From Flavobacteriaceae bacterium MAR_2009_75 (lineage in GTDB: Bacteria > Bacteroidota > Bacteroidia > Flavobacteriales > Flavobacteriaceae): DNA of 64,000 nt. Below are positions 50,389 to 61,800 of the stretch, piece by piece. The position numbers were made by a program, and so were the translations under genes. The stretch covers positions 2,913,501 to 2,977,500 of the forward strand of contig PHTZ01000001.1 in NCBI GenBank assembly GCA_002813285.1, written 5' to 3'. Under the pieces are notes generated by a model. The model saw only the letters and a list, made by a program, of their open reading frames with translations, ran no database searches and had not been told where the DNA came from. How positions within the stretch are numbered: position 1 is the stretch's first letter; each line of letters opens with the position of its first letter.

Positions 50389-53238
50389 TTAAAACTTCAT
50401 TCTTGCCCCGAAAGAGAAATATCGGAACATTGGATTAGAACCTAACTGTAATTGCCTGATATCCTTGTTCTTTGAAAATTCTGCCAAATTAGATACCGAA
50501 GTGAAGAGGTTAATGTCCTTCATTTTTAATTTATCTACCAGCTGATTGGGCAAATCAAATGTTAACTGTACTCTCTGTATTCTGAAGTTGTCATGACTAT
50601 ACATCCAATACGTAGATGTCTTTTCAAAATTATTGGTATTTCCGGTAGATGAAAGTCTAGGGAAAGTTGCCGTATCGGCGGTAGCTTCCGTCCATCTGCC
50701 TTCAACTACTTCAGAGTATTTTGCATCGCCTTGAGGTCTATAATAATCCCCCGATAAAATTCCGTCACGCCCGAGCTCTGCAGTTAAAAGTGCAAAAAAG
50801 GTAAAAGCTTTGTACGACCATGTAATATCTGAGCCAAAACTCCATGGTGAAGCATAGCGACCGATTTGAACGATATCTTGATCGTTCACGATATTATCTC
50901 CGTTCTGGTCTTTATATTTAATATCACCTGGTTTCACCGTACCATATTGTGTAGGTAGATTTCCCTTTAAAGAACCATCATCATTAAATTCGTCTACATC
51001 GAATAAGCCCAGTGATTCAAGCCCCCAAATAGCATCTACGGGAGTACCTTTTCTATTTTGATATTCATCTTGATAGACCTCGTCTACTACCGTTCTTTTG
51101 GAAGTGGTATAAAGAGCCCTCGCCCCTAGATCGATAGTGGAGTTTTTTGTTTTTGTATGATAGTTAACCCCAATTTCAAATCCGGAATATTGGTCTTTAT
51201 TAAAGTTGCTATAAGGTCTAAATGAATTGTAATAATCAGGGTACAATGTAGAGGCCCTAATCACCTGTTCGCCGATAATTGATTGAAAAACATTGGCCTC
51301 TAACCAAAACTTATTGAATAACATCGCTTCAAAGCCTAAGGTGTAGTCCGTTCTTTTCTCAAAGTCTAAACTTGGGTTTTGACCCCTTAAAATTTTGGTA
51401 GATGCATTGTTATACCCAGCTCCATTGGTATCGCCCCAGCTGTAGCCGCCTCCTTCTTGCTGATAGATAGCATCGTATAAGAAATAGTCTTGAATACCAA
51501 GGTCTGAATACACTACACCCATTGATGTTCTCAATTTAAAGTAGTTCAGCCAAGACGATTCTTTTAAAGAAGGCTCTTCAGTTAACACATAGGCTAAGCC
51601 AAGGGTAGGAGCGAACTTTGCCCTATTGCCGTCTGCCAATTTAACAGAGTTTACATAGGCACCACTAAAGTTACCGTATATCTTTTTCTTGTAATTATAG
51701 TTCAGGCCCAATGCTACATGGCTGTTTTTAGCCGATTGCTTTTCTGAACGTACATAAGTATTGTTGGCAAACCCGATGAGCGATGCATCAATTGCATGAT
51801 TTTCGTTCAGCTGTCTTTCATAGTTCAGCAATCCGTAGAAACCATACCTGATCGTAAAAATATTGGTATTTACAGTTTCTATTTGGTCTTTGAGGTCGTT
51901 ATCTCTTACGTTGATCAAATCGATAATTTTGTTATCATCGTTCCAAGTGGGTTCGTAGACTGCATACGCATTTTGCACACTTAAGTTATACGCATTATAA
52001 AAATCGAAACTAACGTAACTTTTTGCCGACAGGCCTTTGGCAAGTGCGCCCAAATCAAAATCAATAGCGTTGTTCACTTGGCTGACACGTGTCATATTGG
52101 TTTGGTAACCACCAGCATAAATATCTGCAATGGCACCACCATTAAAAACTTGCGTACCTCCTAAAAGAAAACCATCGTACTGATTGGCAGCATCAACGAC
52201 ACCTCGTAAATCAGGATTTGCTGAAAAATCGATTTCACTGATAGGTAATAACGGGGAGTATAGGTTGGGCCTTATTGTACTGCCAGATAAATAAATATTA
52301 CTACGTGAGGTTCTGTTTTTATCAATAATAGCGACTACGTCTAAACTACTTTTGATCCAATCGTTTACTTTAAAATCTATATTACCACGAACATTGAACC
52401 GTTTCGCCCCTTTGTCATTTTCTTGACTTACCGATTGAAAGCTACCGTCTGATTTAAAACCTAAGTTGATATAAAACTTGGTGTTTTCAGAACCGCCCGC
52501 AAAATCAGCTGTTACGTTGGCATAAGGCGTAAGTGGGTTAAAATTACCATCATTATAAAAATCTACATTGGGGTATCTGTAGGGGTTCGCGCCGCTTCTA
52601 TGATTTTGAATTTGTTCAGCGGAATATATTTCACCTAGACCATCGTTCGCGCGTGCCTCATTAAAATACTCCATATAGTCTGCAGAACTTAAATAATTGG
52701 GCATGCTAATAGGAAGTCTTACCCCAGTACTGGCACTAATATTAAATTGTTTTTCGGTCGAACCACGTTTTGTGGTTACAACTATAACACCATTTCGCGC
52801 CATTGCGCCATAAAGGGCAGATACATTGGCATCTTTGAGAATAGTTATCTCTTCGATTTCTTCCATATTGAGTAAATCTATACTACGCCCCGGAATACCA
52901 TCGACTACGATCAAGGCATCACCTAAACCTCTTATGCTACTACCTCCCTGTAGACCGGTCAATCTTCCGCTTAAAGCATCACGAACCCATTGGGTCGTAT
53001 CGTATTTTAGAAAATCACCTGGTTTAACGGTTGATGAAGACCCTACAATATCGTGCTTTGTAGCAGTCTCGAAACCTAAATTTATATCCTCTTGTAGGTT
53101 TGATTCTAAATTCTCAGGTTGGTTTTGTATAACGACCGTACTGGTAGAATCTATAGTTTGGGCCGTTACGGTTAGGCACCAAATCATACAGAGACATCCA
53201 CTGAAAAGGAGTTTAAAAAGTGTATTCAATTGTATCAT
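50389..53238 (-). CDS. SusC-like TonB-dependent receptor, second pair (SusC2), lacking the carboxypeptidase-like domain
   Basis: A TonB-dependent transporter of 949 residues. After a signal peptide the sequence goes almost directly into the plug (STVKPGDFLKYDTTQWVRDALSGRLTGLQGG, IRGLGDALIVVDGIPGRSIDLLNMEEIEEITILKDANVSALYGAMARNGVIVVTTKRG); the conserved G...L.GASV..kGT carboxypeptidase-regulatory domain of typical SusC proteins is missing. The barrel ends with FGARMKF, the C-terminal Phe of outer-membrane proteins. Probably imports oligosaccharides together with SusD2. The short N-terminus may relate to TonB-box access. Confidence 0.9.
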   Translation of the reverse strand: MIQLNTLFKLLFSGCLCMIWCLTVTAQTIDSTSTVVIQNQPENLESNLQEDINLGFETATKHDIVGSSSTVKPGDFLKYDTTQWVRDALSGRLTGLQGGSSIRGLGDALIVVDGIPGRSIDLLNMEEIEEITILKDANVSALYGAMARNGVIVVTTKRGSTEKQFNISASTGVRLPISMPNYLSSADYMEYFNEARANDGLGEIYSAEQIQNHRSGANPYRYPNVDFYNDGNFNPLTPYANVTADFAGGSENTKFYINLGFKSDGSFQSVSQENDKGAKRFNVRGNIDFKVNDWIKSSLDVVAIIDKNRTSRSNIYLSGSTIRPNLYSPLLPISEIDFSANPDLRGVVDAANQYDGFLLGGTQVFNGGAIADIYAGGYQTNMTRVSQVNNAIDFDLGALAKGLSAKSYVSFDFYNAYNLSVQNAYAVYEPTWNDDNKIIDLINVRDNDLKDQIETVNTNIFTIRYGFYGLLNYERQLNENHAIDASLIGFANNTYVRSEKQSAKNSHVALGLNYNYKKKIYGNFSGAYVNSVKLADGNRAKFAPTLGLAYVLTEEPSLKESSWLNYFKLRTSMGVVYSDLGIQDYFLYDAIYQQEGGGYSWGDTNGAGYNNASTKILRGQNPSLDFEKRTDYTLGFEAMLFNKFWLEANVFQSIIGEQVIRASTLYPDYYNSFRPYSNFNKDQYSGFEIGVNYHTKTKNSTIDLGARALYTTSKRTVVDEVYQDEYQNRKGTPVDAIWGLESLGLFDVDEFNDDGSLKGNLPTQYGTVKPGDIKYKDQNGDNIVNDQDIVQIGRYASPWSFGSDITWSYKAFTFFALLTAELGRDGILSGDYYRPQGDAKYSEVVEGRWTEATADTATFPRLSSTGNTNNFEKTSTYWMYSHDNFRIQRVQLTFDLPNQLVDKLKMKDINLFTSVSNLAEFSKNKDIRQLQLGSNPMFRYFSFGARMKF

Positions 53239-53276
53239 AAAGTATGGTTATTGACTAGTGGTGTAAACAGTTTTAA

Positions 53277-55085
53277 TTACCAACCTGGGTTTTGCGGAAA
53301 CCCTTCATATATTTCAGTATCGTTTTTCGGAAATGGCAACCAATAGTGCTTATCTTCAAAAACTTTGGTTCTCAAAACCCTTTCAACAAAGTTTATGGGT
53401 CTGCCTTCGGCGTTACGGTCAAAAATTATTTCTGTTTTGAGTTTGTATTTTTCCTGAGTACCTAACTTCCACCTTCTAACATCCATCCAGCGGTGTGATT
53501 CGTATGACAATTCTACGGCACGTTCTCGACGTATTTCATCCATAAAAGCATTGTCGCTGGTCAGATATTGAGGCTGCACATTTAAGCTTCCATCGGGTAC
53601 GGCTCTTTCCCTGATTTTATTTATAGCGTCAAGCGCGGATAAATCAAAACCTGCTGGTTTGCCATTGATCCCATACGCTACCAAAGCAGCTTCGGCATAC
53701 ATTAAATACACATCGGTCAACCGTACATGTAACCGCCACGCGAATACCCCTTGATTATCGAAATTATTGAACCCAACCGGAAACCATTTTTTAGCAACAT
53801 AACCGGTTCTTGTGCCATTACCCTTATTTGGGTAGCGATGTTCACCTGAAGTATGAAATTGAGCATAACGATGCACTTCATTCTCTCCTGTAGCTGCTCC
53901 AAGGTTTTCTACCATTTGATCCCCATCTAGTACAAGCCATTTGTAAAGCCTAGGGTCTCTGTTTTCCCAAGGATTTGCGGGGTCATAAAGCGGACTGTCT
54001 TCGCAAGACAAGCCGTCACTCATTCCAAAATTATCACGAATATAATTATGGGTGGGGAACGAGGCGAGGTTGTTTTGTCCTATAGCACCTAATTGCCAGT
54101 TGGTCGGCAGAAAACTCTGAAACCAACCCACAGAACCTGCCTGACTAAAGATATATTCTGATGAATATGGGTATCTACCTTGTGTAGAATAGAATACAGT
54201 TTCATATTCATCCCAAGGTGTTAAACTGTATCTCGACATTTTCAACACTTCGGCAAAGGTATCAGCGGCACGTTTCGCCAACTCCTCATCATAATCGTAT
54301 GTGCTAGCGCTGTTTTGCATTAAAGGACTAGCGGCATACAAAAGGTTTTTTGCCTTTAACGACAATGCTGCGCCCTTAGTGAGCCTAAACATATTCTCCC
54401 CTCTAGATTTTAGGCCCGGTTCAAAATCAGGATCATCCCAATCAACAGGTAGCAAATCAACGGCTATTTGAAAATCTTCATCTATTCTTAATGCGGTTTC
54501 ACTCCATTCAGATGGTCTTTCAATTCTCCAATCATCTTCTAAAACGCGATCTATATAGGGTATACTGCCCCAGAATTTCATGATTTCATGATGAAAGAAC
54601 GCCCTGAAGAAATGAGCTTGCCCCAGAACAACATCTTTTTCAATTTGCGATGCATCGGTCATTAAACTATCTGCATCGGCAATAACAATGTTGGCTTTTC
54701 GCAAACCCGCCCAACTACTTGGCCACAATTTGGCCCGGTCAAAGGGTAGTTCGGCATTGGTATTGGTGTTGCCGTCAAACATGCTCCCCGTACCATCTCT
54801 TTGCCACTCCCAATAACGACCTTCATCAATAGCATAGTCGAATTGCCAAGTATCGATACCAACGGCATCTTCAGCATAGCAATGAAAGTGCTGCCAATGT
54901 GCCGCCGTACTGTAATCTACGATCATGGCATACATTTCTTCTACAAAACCTTGAGCACTATCGAAATTTTTAAAGACTTCTTCTTCGGTCAATTCTGTCT
55001 CTAATGATTTATCTAGATAATCTTCACAAGAGGCGAATATTCCCAGAAAACATATTCCAAATACTAGTTTGAATATTTTACGCAT
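53277..55085 (-). CDS. SusD/RagB-like lipoprotein, first pair (SusD1)
   Basis: A 602-residue SusD homologue with lipoprotein signal FLGIFASCEDYLDKSLETEL, TPR-like helices (LGQAHFFRAFFHHEIMKFWGSIPY), the RRERAVELSYESHRWMDVRRW motif and the terminal PFPKNDTEIYEGFPQNPGW. It is the surface binder for SusC1, which ends 11 bp upstream. This is the first SusCD pair of the operon. Confidence 0.93.
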   Translation of the reverse strand: MRKIFKLVFGICFLGIFASCEDYLDKSLETELTEEEVFKNFDSAQGFVEEMYAMIVDYSTAAHWQHFHCYAEDAVGIDTWQFDYAIDEGRYWEWQRDGTGSMFDGNTNTNAELPFDRAKLWPSSWAGLRKANIVIADADSLMTDASQIEKDVVLGQAHFFRAFFHHEIMKFWGSIPYIDRVLEDDWRIERPSEWSETALRIDEDFQIAVDLLPVDWDDPDFEPGLKSRGENMFRLTKGAALSLKAKNLLYAASPLMQNSASTYDYDEELAKRAADTFAEVLKMSRYSLTPWDEYETVFYSTQGRYPYSSEYIFSQAGSVGWFQSFLPTNWQLGAIGQNNLASFPTHNYIRDNFGMSDGLSCEDSPLYDPANPWENRDPRLYKWLVLDGDQMVENLGAATGENEVHRYAQFHTSGEHRYPNKGNGTRTGYVAKKWFPVGFNNFDNQGVFAWRLHVRLTDVYLMYAEAALVAYGINGKPAGFDLSALDAINKIRERAVPDGSLNVQPQYLTSDNAFMDEIRRERAVELSYESHRWMDVRRWKLGTQEKYKLKTEIIFDRNAEGRPINFVERVLRTKVFEDKHYWLPFPKNDTEIYEGFPQNPGW

Positions 55086-55096
55086 TGTTTATTATG

Positions 55097-58000
55097 TTAA
55101 AAGTTAATGTTTAGTCCGATGTTATATCTTTTGAACGTCGGATAATCACCTCTATATTCTGAGGCTGTACTACCGGTGTTATCTTGTCTGTCATCAGGCA
55201 AATCTGACCAGTAAGCCAAATCATTGCCACTTACGTAAACCTTATAACTACTTCCATTTTCAGTACGAAAGGTATAAGCCAATTCAATATTCTTAAGTCT
55301 TACGAATGACGCATCGTACCAATTACGATACGAATCTGTGCCACCACCTGTACCCAGCCATGAGGGAAGTACTTCTTCACCATCTGGGTTATCGACACTC
55401 CAGTAATCAGATTTGTATTCGAAGAATAAGGGGGTTTCAAGCATAAACGATCTATCGGTAAAGTTTTTAGTAGCATTGCTTACCCCATAAAATTGTACCA
55501 TAAACGACAGGTTTTTATAACCGGTACCTAAAGAGAAGTTATAAGTGTTCTGTGGTCGAACAGTGTAACCGAAGGGTACTGCATCATCGGCATTAACGAC
55601 CCCGTCTCCATTAAAATCGATTTCATCGTAATACCCAGGCCGTCTTGTTTCTTGACTGTTCTCTTGAGGGGTGGCGCCATACACATCATCCCAAGAGGTT
55701 AAAATATCACCTCTTATATTTACTCTCGGCTGACCGATGGCAAAACCTTCTTCTTTTTGATATGTCGGTTTCAATAAAGGGTCTTCTTTAAAAATGATTT
55801 CATCTTTTGCCTTGGTATAAGCAAAATTTGACCAGATATCCCAGTATTGGGTCAATTGCTTTTTATAGTCTACAGAAACTTCAATACCTTCTACAGTGGT
55901 TTCCCCGATATTGAAATCTGCCGGTTGAAAGCCAAAAAAGCTGGGTACACTTCGAGAATCGGCAGGTACGATAATATCGTGCCTATCTTCTTTGAATAGG
56001 TCAACCTCTAGTGAAAGACTATTCTTTAGTACAGATAATTCAAAACCTAAATTTGCCTTTTCAGAGGTTTCCCACTGCAAGTTCGGGTTACCGATTATAC
56101 TCTCCATTCGAAAAGTGTATGGGGAGCGGGTACCATATGGGTTTACATTATTGAGGAAGGCACTACCGCCACTCGACCACTGAGAAAGATAGGCCCATCT
56201 TTCACCAGCACTGTCATCACCGACCACACCGTATGAGCCTCTAATTTTAAGTTTGTCAAGCCATGTGGCTGATTCCATGAATGATTCATTACTAAGCATC
56301 CAACCTAAAGCCACTGAGGGAAACAACTCGAATTTATAACCAGGCCCATATTTCTCAGACCCGTTATATGCCCCATTTACATCAATAAAATAGCGGCCAT
56401 CATAATTGTACGTTGCACGTGCCACCCAATCTTCACGATATCTGGGGAACATACTACCGATAGCATATTCTTCTCTATTCATTAACATTAATACCGTAGT
56501 GTTGTGTTTGTCTGCAAAACTTCTGTTGTAATTGAACGAAAGCTGATAGAATAGACGTCTACTGGTTTCCCAATCTTGTATGGCGAGACCGTTCTGCTCC
56601 CATGGGTTCAAAACAAAATCGAACTGGTTCGTGCCGACCGGAGAAACTATTTGCTCAGAACCATCTTGATCGTAAATTTTGTAAACTACGTTATCCAATC
56701 CGCCTGGGTTATCTTCTACAATACCACCTTCGCCCCTAAAATTATTGTCATAAGATAATCGACCGGTGAAACTCAAGCCTTTTAAAAGAAAATCTAGCTT
56801 TTGATCTAATACAAAATCGCTGTTGACCTGAACGCGGTGATTTTTAGTGAACCCTTTTGCCGTTAATATAACTGCCGGGTTGCTCAATTCGAAGTTTTCC
56901 GTTATAGCTCTACCGTAAGTGCCATCTTCGTAGATAGGCGTATATAAGTTCGGTGCCAAAGAATAAATACTACTATACAGTAATTGTGGGTCGGCTTGGT
57001 TCGTATTTTGTAGACCGTAGTAACCGGAAAGGTTTACCGATAACCGTGTGGTCGATGTTATATCGAAATCAATATTACTTCTGTAATTAAAACGGTTATA
57101 GTTGAAATTGGTCTTATAATCTCTTCCGTTATCGAAACCACCTGCGTCAAAAATATCGCCTACGTGTTGATACGACAGGGCTCCAAAATATTTGACCGAT
57201 TTCGTGCCACCCGCAATAGAAAGATTTAATCTATAATCGGTCGCAAAATCTTTTTGCATGGCATCTACCCAATCAATATCTGGATAAATACTTCTTTCTA
57301 AATCATTTGCCGGATTTCGATATTTTTCAATAATATCGATGGGAGTATAATTTCGCCAAGCTTCTTCACGCACAGGCACCGTTCTTTCTATGGCCTCATT
57401 GGCGACAAGTAAACTATTGTAAGAATCATATTTTTCAGGAATTCGAGAAAGTGTTTTAATAGCGGAACTTGCCGTTAAAGAAAGTTGGGCTTTACCTTCT
57501 CTACCTCTTTTTGTTGTAATAAGTATTACTCCATTGGCTCCTTTTACTCCATATACCGCAGTAGCCGACGCATCTTTTAAAACGGAGAGACTTTCAATAT
57601 CGCCCGGGTCGATATCATTCATGCTACGCTCGATACCATCTACTAGAATTAAGGGTTGGCCGCCTCCATTCCAAGAACTTTGACCCCGAATGAATATTTG
57701 TGGAGATTCATCACCTGGTCGACCTGTAGAGGAAACTGTGGTCACACCCGGCAATCTGCCCGTAAGTGCTTGGCCAACCGTCGATACACCACCCGATTGC
57801 ATAAGGTCAGCACCTGAAACTTGGGATATAGAACCTACTACACTCTCTTTGGTCTGGGTACCATAACCAACTACGATCACCTCATCTAACTCAGAGGCTT
57901 CACCGACCATGGCGATATCTATTTCTGTTCGCGAGTTTACTTTAACGGTTTGCCTGGCATAGCCAATATAACTTATGATTAAAGTCGCGTCTTCAGGTAC

Positions 58001-58255
58001 ATCAATAGAATAGTTACCATCAAAATCGGTCATTACACCTTTTGTTGAGCCTTGTAATAATATACTGGCACCGATAATAGGCAGCCCTGTATCGGCCTCG
58101 GTTATATTACCTTTTACTGTTATAAGGTCTTGTGGATAATCGCTTGCTGTAAGTGCAATAGGGAAAAACAAAACAACTGTAATCAATAGCCTGACTTTTA
58201 CAAAAAAATCAAAACAAGATACAGCCTGTTTTGTACAAAGAATCCGTTTTTTCAT
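55097..58255 (-). CDS. SusC-like TonB-dependent receptor, first pair (SusC1)
   Basis: A 1052-residue outer-membrane transporter with a long N-terminal signal region, a carboxypeptidase-like regulatory domain (VKGNITEADTGLPIIGASILLQGSTKGVMTDFDGNYSI), a plug (ELDEVIVVGYGTQTKESVVGSISQVSG, LSVLKDASATAVYGVKGANG) and a large barrel ending KRYNIGLNINF. It is the first gene of the minus-strand PUL operon, so its promoter and the operon's control lie in the intergenic region 58256-58882. It imports glycan together with SusD1. Confidence 0.95.
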   Translation of the reverse strand: MKKRILCTKQAVSCFDFFVKVRLLITVVLFFPIALTASDYPQDLITVKGNITEADTGLPIIGASILLQGSTKGVMTDFDGNYSIDVPEDATLIISYIGYARQTVKVNSRTEIDIAMVGEASELDEVIVVGYGTQTKESVVGSISQVSGADLMQSGGVSTVGQALTGRLPGVTTVSSTGRPGDESPQIFIRGQSSWNGGGQPLILVDGIERSMNDIDPGDIESLSVLKDASATAVYGVKGANGVILITTKRGREGKAQLSLTASSAIKTLSRIPEKYDSYNSLLVANEAIERTVPVREEAWRNYTPIDIIEKYRNPANDLERSIYPDIDWVDAMQKDFATDYRLNLSIAGGTKSVKYFGALSYQHVGDIFDAGGFDNGRDYKTNFNYNRFNYRSNIDFDITSTTRLSVNLSGYYGLQNTNQADPQLLYSSIYSLAPNLYTPIYEDGTYGRAITENFELSNPAVILTAKGFTKNHRVQVNSDFVLDQKLDFLLKGLSFTGRLSYDNNFRGEGGIVEDNPGGLDNVVYKIYDQDGSEQIVSPVGTNQFDFVLNPWEQNGLAIQDWETSRRLFYQLSFNYNRSFADKHNTTVLMLMNREEYAIGSMFPRYREDWVARATYNYDGRYFIDVNGAYNGSEKYGPGYKFELFPSVALGWMLSNESFMESATWLDKLKIRGSYGVVGDDSAGERWAYLSQWSSGGSAFLNNVNPYGTRSPYTFRMESIIGNPNLQWETSEKANLGFELSVLKNSLSLEVDLFKEDRHDIIVPADSRSVPSFFGFQPADFNIGETTVEGIEVSVDYKKQLTQYWDIWSNFAYTKAKDEIIFKEDPLLKPTYQKEEGFAIGQPRVNIRGDILTSWDDVYGATPQENSQETRRPGYYDEIDFNGDGVVNADDAVPFGYTVRPQNTYNFSLGTGYKNLSFMVQFYGVSNATKNFTDRSFMLETPLFFEYKSDYWSVDNPDGEEVLPSWLGTGGGTDSYRNWYDASFVRLKNIELAYTFRTENGSSYKVYVSGNDLAYWSDLPDDRQDNTGSTASEYRGDYPTFKRYNIGLNINF

Positions 58256-58882
58256 ACCGCGGTGGTGTGGGTTGATATTTTTTAAAATGCTTTAAATAAT
58301 AAGAGGTTTCGCAACCACCTCCCATTCCTGATCATATATTTCAAAATAACTGGAAGTTAATGGCAAGCGAAATTCGGTTTGAAATTTCAAGATTCAGCCT
58401 GAAATTCACAGCATGCCATTTTCAGCTTTGAATAATTATGAATTTGGAATTGTAAATGTTAAAAAAAAATTAAATAAACAAAAACAGGAATGATGCCACG
58501 CAACACTCATTTGAAGCGAGTTCTATTCATTTGAAGCGGATTGCAACATTTGTAAATTTATATGCAACATCTGTATTTTTATGGAATTGTCAGAGAGAGA
58601 GATTTTCATTAGTATTTCTTGAAAAACAAGATGTAAATGAAAGCATTTCTTGAATAATCATCGTTTCAAAGTCTTATAAAGCACATATTTCAAAGTATGT
58701 GATGTGTACGCCAGACCAATTTATCTTTGTTTGTTTAATTCTTATGTATGATGTTCGTCAATAATAAACATTAACAATAAGTTAAAAATTAACTTTTAGA
58801 TATTGGTCAATCAATGAAAATATAGAAGGTATTCTACCGCAGAGTTTGAAGCGACGTGTATATAGTATTGTTGCTTTATAGC
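58256..58882. other. Intergenic control region between the PUL operon and the hybrid two-component gene
   Basis: About 625 bp between SusC1 and the hybrid sensor gene, both transcribed leftward, so it is the upstream region of SusC1 and the downstream region of the sensor gene. It carries two sets of tandem direct repeats (58500-58575) and an additional TTTGAAGCGA at 58845-58854 near the sensor gene stop. No gene was seen. A consensus promoter for SusC1 was not firmly located. Confidence 0.6.
58500..58575 (-). promoter_or_regulatory. Tandem direct repeats, candidate HTCS binding sites
   Basis: TCATTTGAAGCG occurs at 58507-58518 and 58527-58538 (20-bp period); TGCAACATYTGTA occurs at 58542-58554 and 58563-58575 (21-bp period); GCAACA also occurs at 58500-58505, 43 bp from the first TGCAACA copy. 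Two-turn direct repeats are what AraC-type DNA-binding domains of hybrid regulators usually bind. They lie about 250 bp upstream of the SusC1 start. Confidence 0.6.
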
Positions 58883-61800
58883 CTAAACATTATCATGTTT
58901 TATTTCGGTAGGAGAAACCCCATAATAATCTTTAAATCTTTGTGTGAAGTATGAAGTAGATGAAAAGCCTACCAGCGAACTAATATTATTCAAATCTGTA
59001 TTACCATTCTCGATCAGAATCTTTGCTTGTTGTAACCGTTGGTTTCGAATAAACTCATTTGCCGTTTGATTAGTAAGGGCTTTCATTTTTCTATATAATT
59101 GACTTCTACTAAGATTTAAATGAGAAGCCAACGACTCTACACCTAAACCCGGACTGGTCATATTTTCGTGTGTATAATTGATGGCTTTTTCTATAAAGGC
59201 TTTATCTAAAGATGTGATATTAATATCGCTTTGAATCTCGCCCATTGATTTGAAGTACTTTTTATAGATAACCTCTCGACTATAAATAAGTTGACTTAAG
59301 TGATGCCGTACTAATTTCATGTCAAAAGGTTTTACCAAATAAACATCGGCCCCTTTCTCTATGCCCGAAATTCTATTGTCCATTTTTGATTTAGCAGTAA
59401 GCATCATTATAGGAATGTGACTTGTTTTGATATTCGTTCTAATGGCTTCACAAAAATCATAACCGTTCATTTCAGGCATTACCACATCGGTAATAATAAC
59501 ATCTGGGAGCATTTCTTGAGCAAGTCTTAAACCATCACTGCCATTCTTAGATACAACGACTTTAAATTCATTTTTAAACTCATTCTTTAGGTAATTGCGA
59601 AGTTCAGTATCATCTTCTACAATTAAAAGAGTCTTTGCTTTTCTTTCCGGTTTACTGCTGAACGTTGATTCTTCTGTTAACTCAGGTTTAATTAGGTTTG
59701 CCCTAAGAGATGATATTTTGCCGTTTGTAGTAATTATTTGTGAGGCTTTAAGATGATTATTGCCAGAAGGCAAGACCACACTAAAAGTTGATCCATGGCC
59801 AAAATCACTTTCAACGTCTACCGAACCCTTGTGCAGTTTGACAAAGCTGTTTACCAGTTCTAGACCAATTCCTGTGCCGCTGTAATACCCTTTTTTCAAT
59901 GGTTCGCCTTGGTAAAAACGTTGAAAAAGGTTCTCAATTTCTCCATCTTTTAAACCGGGGCCTGTATCGGTAACCTCAAACCTAATTCCGTTATTGACTT
60001 GTTTGATAGCGACCAAAATTTTTCCTCCATCGGGTGTTATCTTAAATGCATTGGATAGTAAATTGAAAACAATTTTTTCTAGCATTCCCTCATCCGCCCA
60101 AATCCAAATTACTTCTTCTTCAGTATTTACTTCCAATTCAATATGGTTAGAAAGTGCTTCTTCTTTAAAGTGATTGATCACCTCCCTTATGAATGAAACT
60201 ATATTAAGCCTGCTTGCATGAATCTTGATTTTATCGGATTCTAGTTTACTGAAATCAAGCAATTCATTGATAAGACGAATTAAGCGTTCAGTATTTTTAT
60301 ATATCGTTAAGTGTTTTAGTTTAAGGCGATTTGAATAATCATCTCCCTTTTCACTTAAAATATCTTTTATCGGATTTAAGATTAAAGTAAGTGGAGAGCT
60401 AAATTCATGGGCTACATTGGTAAAGAACTGTATCCTCTCTTTATGTAGCTCTTCTTCCCTGATTCTTTTTTGACGCTCATTTTCAACCTGTTGTTTATCT
60501 AAAATTCGCTTTTTTTCGAATCTTCTCAATAAACTGAGAAGCGCTACTACTACGAGAAAATAGAGCAACATTGCCCAATTGGTTTGCCACCATGGGGGTA
60601 ATATGTCTATATGAAGCATTTCTGGAGTTTCGCTCCACACCCCATCATTATTAGCTGCTTTTACTTTAAAGATATAATGACCTGCATCTAGGTTCGTATA
60701 GGTCGCACTACGAGCTTCTCCTACATAATTCCAATCCTCTTCATACCCATCTAGGTAATATGCATATTGATTTTCTTCAGATCTAGTAAAATTGATGCCC
60801 GCGTACTCAATCGTAAAAACCGATTGTTTACTGGTCAAGGTAATGCTGTCAGTTTGAGAAAGTACTTTTGTAAGCGGAGACTTTTCTTCGGCGGGTTTAA
60901 TTTCTTCATTAAATATCTTAAAGTTCTTAAGGTATATATTCGGAGGGGTTTTCAGTAATTCGATATGCGAAGGATCAAAATAGTCAACACCCTCAGTACC
61001 CCCAAAATATAGTTTGCCGTCATTATCTTTGTAAACTGCATTTTTATTGTAGGCGCTTGATATAAGACCATCGTTTTTCGAGTAACTGGTAAATTCTTTT
61101 TGTTCAGTATCGAACATGGTTATACCTGAAGTACCGTCTAGCCATAAATTGCCATTTGAGTCTTTAATGATTCCATTAATGTTTGGCATATTCAGACCAT
61201 TTTTTTCGTCATACCATATAGCCGTATTATCTGAAGTATTAAATTTTACCAGACCTAGACCTCTAGTACCTAACCATAAATTGTGGTTTTCACCGGCAAA
61301 AAGAGATACAATGTCAAAAGCATAATAGTTTGAGGTATTGCCATTGTCAGATACCAAAAAATTGTTCATTGAAACCGGGCTGTCATTTTGTTCGTTGTAA
61401 TACTCTAATTTGATTAGCTCATTGGTCGTTGACACCCAAGTAACATCATTATCGTCAATAACTATCTTGTTAATATAATTACCAACTAAATTATGTGACT
61501 GAAAAGATGAGGAGTCTAAGTTATTAAATGACTTATCGCTCAGTTGGTAGGAGTATAGCCCCTGATTGAAAGATCCTATCCATATTCTACCATTTGAATC
61601 TTCTGCAAAACTCATGACGGCACTTGAGCCTTTTCTATCTATAAGTATGGGTAATTTGTAATTAATGAATTTTGTTGAGCCATTTTTTAGTATAAATAAG
61701 CCTTTGTCCCAACTACCTGCCCATAAGTTTTGATGGCTATCGATAAATAGTGTTTGTATATAATCGCTGGTTAAACCGGTATATTTAGAATTAGACTCTG

